Shown: positions 59,274-64,000 of the stretch, piece after piece
How the letters are laid out: each line of letters starts with the position of its first letter
Position numbering within the stretch: position 1 is the stretch's first letter
Source of the DNA: Ampelomyces quisqualis
Lineage: Eukaryota; Ascomycota; Dothideomycetes; Pleosporales; Phaeosphaeriaceae
DNA: 64,000 nucleotides
Assembly (NCBI GenBank): GCA_018398575.1
Contig: JAGTXZ010000024.1
Span: 682,001 to 746,000, forward strand
Direction of reading: 5' to 3'
Notes under the pieces: generated by a model
The model's input: the letters and a program-made list of their open reading frames with translations, nothing else
The model's database searches: none
Told to the model about the DNA's origin: nothing
Position numbers and translations under genes: made by a program

Positions 59274-59603
59274 AGTATCTAGGCTGCCTAATATAGTAGT
59301 TTAGTTAGTAGTAGAATTAAGTCTTAAATTTAAAGCTACAGATATAATTTCTCTACATTAATGTAATAAATTGCTGTAATTAAACTCCTTCTCTACTAAA
59401 TCTACTATTAAAGTTAACTTTTCAATTAAGGTGTATATTATACCCTAAAAAATAAACAACCTAACTCTACCTACGCCCTGTGTAACCTAAACTAACCCTA
59501 CTACTAGCGCTAATTTTTTTAGTGTAGGTTAGAGTTGGATTAGGGTAGGGTTACTCTACTTTGAACCCTACCTAAGCTCTACTCTAACCTATCTACTAGC
59601 GTA
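59274..59603. other. Right terminal region of hAT
   Basis: Non-coding. It holds one more copy of the TGTAATAAATTGCTGTAAT core (59362-59380) and the inverted subterminal repeats (about 59455-59590, GTAGGTTAG and AGGGTAGGG types). It ends in TAGCGTA before the CCTATAAA duplication. Confidence 0.6.
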
Positions 59604-61112
59604 CCTATAAACTTAAATTTAACCTTAAGTAGGTTAATATTACGTTTTAGAAAGCGCCTCTTAATCTTAGCTAAAACAGTCTTAGCCTATTATACGTTAC
59701 TAAGACCTATAACCTAGCTCTATAGGTTATTAGGCGTCTCTTATTAAAGTATGTTACGTTTGTTAAAGAAGCACTAGCTAGTAGTAATAAAACCTTATAG
59801 TGTTAGGCAGTTCTGTTTTAAATAACTAGTCTTGTTACAAACCTAATAGTTTATCTCAAAGTTGCTTAGTAGTTCTCTACTAGAATATCTCTACTAGTAG
59901 CCTTAATTATTGTTTAAGTAGTTGTAGCTCTAGCTATTACGTTAGTAGCTATTATTCTTTTATGCCTGTTACTATTACCTGTAGTTTTAATAGCTCTAGT
60001 TCTATAGAGCTAGATAAGGTATATATAGTTATAGGGCTCTTAATTGTTTTTTAGTTTGCTTACAAACTAAAGCATAGATAACTAGATTGTTTATAAGCTT
60101 TACTTTGCAAGAAGTCTATTACATACTCTATAGCTATTACTTAAAAGTTATTTAGTTAAGCCTAAGCTGTCGTATTTTGTCTATAAGGTTATCTACTTTG
60201 TTTCTTATAGGCGCAGTACTAGAAAGAGCTTAATTACGCTAGTTCTTAGATAAGGTGCTCTTTGTTAGCAACTAAAGAGTAGAAGGTTTAAAGCTTGCTT
60301 CTAGCTTAACTTATAGTTTAAAGCTATTTTGCAAAGGTAGGAATAATAGTTATTTAGCTATTAGTTCTACTTTAAACTCTACCTCTAGTTTTAAGGCTCT
60401 TATAGCTTCTACTAGATTAAACATACGCGCTTTCTTCTCTACCTCTAGGCGCTTTACTAGGTAGTCTTAGATCTTTTTATACTTAAAGTCCTTTAGAGTG
60501 TCTGTTTTTAGGCTAAATTTCTTTAGAATCTTTGTTACGTGTTAGAGCAGCAGTCCCTTAACAAAGTAGTAGCTATAATAGTTCTTATTAATAGTGCCTG
60601 CTTTAATACATCTTTTACTACAGATTTAAAAGTTCTACAGGTAGTTTCTAATCTTTAAGTTTAATCTTATTTAGCACTAACTTAGCTAGTATTTAAAGTA
60701 CTCTACTAATTCTTCTTATTAACCTTTATTATTATTTTTAAAGCGCTGTTAGAGGCTATTGCAGAGCTTTTTCTATAAGAAGTTGTCTTAGGCTTTTGCA
60801 TATTCTTTAGACGCCTGTATAATAGTTCTCTGCCTTAGCTTATAGTAGGCAACTAGCCTGTTAATTATTATCTAGTTTGTAGAGCTATAGTACTTTAAGA
60901 AGTTCTTAAAGCGCTTTAGAAAGTCTATAATATTAGCACTATTAAACAATAGTATATTCTCTGCTAGGAAGAATAGTAATTACGTTGTATATAATAGAAG
61001 CTACACTTAGTTAAGCAACTTTGCTAGCATCTAAAGAGCCTTTAATATTAAGTTATTTTAGCCTATACTTCTATACCTAGCGTGCTTGTTCAATAGCTGT
61101 TTAGCCTACTTT
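59604..61112 (-). pseudogene. Element A: N-terminal and central gag, truncated at 61112
   Basis: Co-linear with about 48660-50170 of the complete copy, on the - strand. The zinc knuckle lies at about 59810-59860 and the capsid-like region reaches to the break. The final gag N-terminus, leader and 5' LTR of element A are absent. Homology ends with GCCTACTTT at 61112. Confidence 0.75.
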
Positions 61113-63640
61113 ATACCTTTGTACACTAAGTAAGAGTTAATATACTTCTTAAGCTCTTTCTTAAGCCTAAGCTAGTAGTAGTATTAGGCTACAAGCTTAA
61201 GCGTTTTAGCCTATCTAAAATAGCTAGCAAGTAGGTTGTTATAATATAGCTTAAAGAGCTTAGATCTAAGAGCTAGCTCTAGTAGGATATATAATTAGCT
61301 CTTAAACTAGAAGCTATCTATAGTGTTAAGCTTCTTATACCTTAGGCGTTTGCTAGCACCTTAACAGATAGGCGCTAGAGATTTAACGTCCTTGCGTAGC
61401 GCAACTACTTCTAGGTTATTCTGTTATACTTGTATACAAATTTTAAAGAAGGACTTAGAGAGTTACTTATAAGCTAACCTTCTAGAGGCTGCAGCTCTTA
61501 CTTGTAACTACGTAACCCTCTAGGCTATTACTAGTCTAATCTTAAGAATCTTTTAATTAGGGCTGTAGCTTCTAGCTGTTACCTTAATGCTGTACGCTAG
61601 GCTTTGTAACTGCGTAACCTTTTAGGTTATTACTAGTCTACTCTTAGAAATCTTCTAATTAGAACTATAGCTTCTAGCTATTGCCTTAACGCTGTGCGCT
61701 AGGCTTATAGAAACATCTTTATTAAGATGTAGAGTGCCTACTTACTATTAAGCTATTATCTAGCTTTCTACTAACGCAGGCTCCTTACTAGGTAGCTTAG
61801 CTTAGGTTTCTACTAGCTGCAATTTCTTTTGCAGTGCTAGTAACATATCTAATAGTTAAATATCTAGTGTATTACAATTGTCTATAAGTTGCCTTAAAGG
61901 CCTATCTATAGAATTTGTCTTTTTAGACTAATACTTAATCTTAAAGTTATAAGCAGCTAGCCTTATTACCTAGCTAGCCTATCTTTTAGACAGAGTTAAC
62001 GTACCTATAAAGCTACGTAGGTTGTTATAGTCTATCTATATTTCTAACTAAACTGCAAGTCTCTTAACATAGTAACGCTAGTACTATACTACTATAATAA
62101 TAGTAAGGAGCTCTAGGTTATATATATAGTAGTTTCTTTCTATAGGCAAGAGCTTTCTTAACTTAAAGGCTACAGAGTGCTAGTTTCTATCTAGATAGAG
62201 TTAGAAGAAGATACCTACTATCTCTTATATAGAAGTATTAGTTTTTAGCTTAAATAGAAGTAAATAGTTATAGTGCTATAAGACTAGCGTAGTTATAGAC
62301 CTATTACATAACTAGCGCTTTACCTTCTCTACTGCGTTAGGCTAGTTAGTAGAACTAGACTTCTTTTCTTAAACTAATCTCTTTAAAAGATTAGTAATAG
62401 AGCCTATAATTATAAAGAAGCCTTATATAAAGCGTTAGTAGAAGTTTACAAAGCCTAAGAAAACTTAAATGTTCTTAAAGAATATTAGCGTAGGCTAATT
62501 AATAACTGCGCAAACCTGTTCTAGATCTTCTATAATACTATAAAGGCGTATAATAAACTCTAGAAACTTAACTTAGTTAGTAGTAAAAGTAAATTTCTTT
62601 AGGTTAACAAAAAGACTATGCTCTCTAAGCTTAGTAAGTACTTTTCTTACCTACTCCTAATAATTCTTTTCTTTTTAAGAGAAGATTAAGATATTATTAA
62701 GATAGATAACACAAAAGATATCTAAATCTAAAGCTAAGGCTCTGTTAATATACCTCTAAAACGTAGTAGGTGTGTTAGTTAGCCTAAAAGGTATAACTAT
62801 ATATTAAAAGTATCTGTATTGTATGTATAACGCTGTCTTCTACTTGTTACTTTACTAAATTCTAATACGCGTTCTTAAGATTAAGCTTAGTAAACTTTAC
62901 TAATATATAGAACTAATTAAGAGTCTTTCTAATTAAGGGTAAAGCTAACCTATTCTTCTTAGTAACTTAGTTAAGGCCTTAATAGTCTATATAAAGACGT
63001 AACGTTCTACAGAGCTTATATTTTCTTAATCTAGCCTAGGCTTTACGCTGTTACTAAGTAGTTACATAGTATACTTAGCTTCTTTAGTAAGAAGTTATAG
63101 AGCAGCCTATATAAAGCAATAGCGTTCTCTTTTAGCGTAATAGTGTAGTTGCTTCTATAGTGCTGTAGTAGTGTATTAGTAGCGCTACTATTTCTAATGT
63201 CTTTAAAGTCTTTAAGCTTAATAGGCTATAATAGGTATTTAGTAGAGAAAGATTATAGGCTGCCTACTAGAACTACGTACACGCTTAGCTTATTATAGAA
63301 AGATTCTATAAAGGTTTTAGCATCTTTAACTCTTATTATATTAGTGTTAAGCTTATAGCGCTACTACTTTAACTTGTAGTTAATAACAATATACCTTTCT
63401 TTTAGGCTTAGTAACCCTAAAATAACAGGTTAAGCTATATTAGCAATTCTGTATAAGATAGTAGTAAAGAACTTAGTAATGCTTTAGTTGTCTTTTATTA
63501 TTAGATAGGCCTAATAAGTGTAGAAGCTAGGTATAGTACTTAAGTTAAGTAGGCAGATAGTTATTAGTGCTACGCTATTAATCTTAGAAAGATTCTTAAG
63601 TAAAGTAACTTTCTTATTAATTGTACTAAGTTCTATACTA
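61113..63640 (-). pseudogene. gypsy-4 pol remnant: protease end, RT, RNase H, integrase zinc finger
   Basis: Protease and linker lie at about 63200-63640 (ITKFFTTILYRIANIA, KDAKTFIESF). RT spans about 62400-63150, with PFRLTNTPTTF and the YxDD box read as YLNN at about 62694-62705, followed by ILIFS. RNase H-like sequence lies at about 61750-62350. The integrase N-terminal zinc finger is at about 61115-61260 (YYNNLLASYF, YINSYLVYKGI), and the catalytic core is missing. A 102-bp in-frame duplication separates RNase H from integrase. RIP-type stops and one probable frameshift near 62980 are seen. Confidence 0.8.
61504..61707 (-). repeat. 102-bp in-frame tandem duplication in gypsy-4
   Basis: Units 61504-61605 and 61606-61707 begin GTAACTACGTAACC and GTAACTGCGTAACC. 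They align along their full length with mostly transition differences. The unit is 34 codons and reads SLAYSIKVTARSYSP on the - strand in the first copy. Confidence 0.85.
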
Positions 63641-64000
63641 TAATTAATTAGTATTTGTGTAGGCTACGCAGCGCTATTATTACATAGCATTCTTAGTACT
63701 CTAATATAATTCTTCTATTATAATAGAACTTAGGCTATTAAGAGAGAAAGTCTTCTTAGGCCTTTTTGTTTTTTATTTGTATTGCGTTTAAACTAGTAAC
63801 AGAAGAAAAGCTATTAAGCCTTAATCTACACTCTCTAGCCTAAGAGCCTATTTTGCTGTAAATAGTAGCAGGCGTTAGTTAGCTTTAGACTTAGGTTTAT
63901 AGTACTAGTAACTAGTAATTGCTTCTATTAGTGTACTTCCTTTTTTAGATTCTAGATCTTACCTTACTTCTTAAGTTCTTAGCGCTAGCGCTTTAGCTAC
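63641..64000 (-). other. gypsy-4 upstream region (gag end or protease), edge of window
   Basis: The - strand probably holds the end of gag and the protease active site, but neither a zinc knuckle nor a DSG-type motif could be placed securely. The window ends here. Confidence 0.35.

Larger units (their letters stand above)
53791..59603 (-). mobile_element. hAT DNA transposon (5,813 bp) with captured histone H3-like gene
   Basis: It is flanked by a perfect 8-bp duplication, CCTATAAA (53783-53790 and 59604-59611), the size diagnostic for hAT. Ends are imperfect inverted repeats: TACGCTGGAAAATAGG on the left, TACGCTAGTAGATAGG on the right read inward. Subterminal TAGGTTAG-type repeats lie at both ends (about 53835-53925 and 59455-59590, inverted). 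It encodes a hAT transposase on the - strand and, divergently at the right end, a spliced histone H3-fold gene. Removing it restores the gag reading of element A. RIP-type stops are present. Confidence 0.93.
12150..61112 (-). mobile_element. Element A: long Ty3/gypsy retrotransposon split by three insertions
   Basis: Element A consists of four pieces: 12150-16498, 23414-26315, 51208-53790 and 59604-61112. Together they are co-linear with the complete relative at 38756-51207, over about 11.3 kb. Pol and gag are on the - strand, so the LTR at 12150-12336 is the 3' LTR. The pieces are separated by the chromodomain element G, by the composite copy of the same family, and by a hAT transposon. Each of these insertions leaves a target duplication in A. 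The 5' end (about 1 kb including the 5' LTR) is missing: homology stops at 61112 inside gag, and gypsy-4 follows. Confidence 0.85.
61113..64000 (-). mobile_element. Ty3/gypsy retrotransposon 'gypsy-4', partial, - strand
   Basis: The - strand reads, from right to left, protease region, RT, RNase H and the integrase zinc finger, then stops abruptly at 61113. Its integrase sequence differs clearly from that of gypsy-1, element G and the A family, so it is a fourth gypsy lineage here. No LTR lies in the window. Confidence 0.8.

Noticed and set aside
1..64000. Host genes, tRNA or rRNA genes
   Set aside because: No stretch outside the transposons exists in this window, and no tRNA or rRNA signature was seen on either strand by eye.

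Overview
The window looks like a transposon nest from a filamentous ascomycete (Pezizomycotina). No ordinary host gene, tRNA or rRNA was recognised. TpA is in strong excess and CpA/TpG are scarce, while CpG is not depleted. Long protein-like frames run for kilobases with TAG/TAA where Gln or Trp codons are expected, and with D to N, G to R/S, C to Y, H to Y and E to K changes at conserved sites. This is the pattern of repeat-induced point mutation (RIP), so almost every gene here is a pseudogene. The species cannot be named from the sequence.

Layout from left to right. (1) 1-4364: a Ty3/gypsy element (gypsy-1), + strand, left end outside the window. (2) 4365-11906: a complete Ty1/copia element with 221-bp LTRs, + strand. 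(3) 11907-12149: a second piece of a gypsy-1-type integrase. (4) 12150-61112: a large Ty3/gypsy element (element A, pol on the - strand), split by three insertions: a complete chromodomain-bearing gypsy element (element G, 16499-23413, TSD TAATA); a 24.9-kb composite of the same family as A (26316-51207, TSD GAAG); and a hAT DNA transposon (53791-59603, TSD CCTATAAA). (5) 61113-64000: another gypsy (gypsy-4), - strand, cut at its integrase.

The composite holds one complete copy (38756-51207, 12.45 kb, 186-bp LTRs, - strand) joined to a rearranged copy. In the rearranged copy the 3' LTR plus 1.5 kb (26316-28003) is in one orientation and the rest (28004-38755) is inverted. Inverted 4-bp duplications (ATTA/TAAT) lie at the junctions, as expected for self-integration of retrotransposon cDNA followed by recombination into the genomic LTR.

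Two observations stand out. First, three unrelated LTR elements (copia, element G, the A family) each carry Cys-rich, zinc-finger-like reading frames antisense to pol, between pol and the 3' LTR. Second, the hAT element carries, divergent to its transposase, a spliced histone H3-fold gene. It has a long basic tail and a two-residue-longer loop 1, as in centromeric H3. Several introns of this transposon share one sequence core, like introner elements. All gene boundaries in RIP-mutated regions are approximate, and domain calls come from reading translations by eye.
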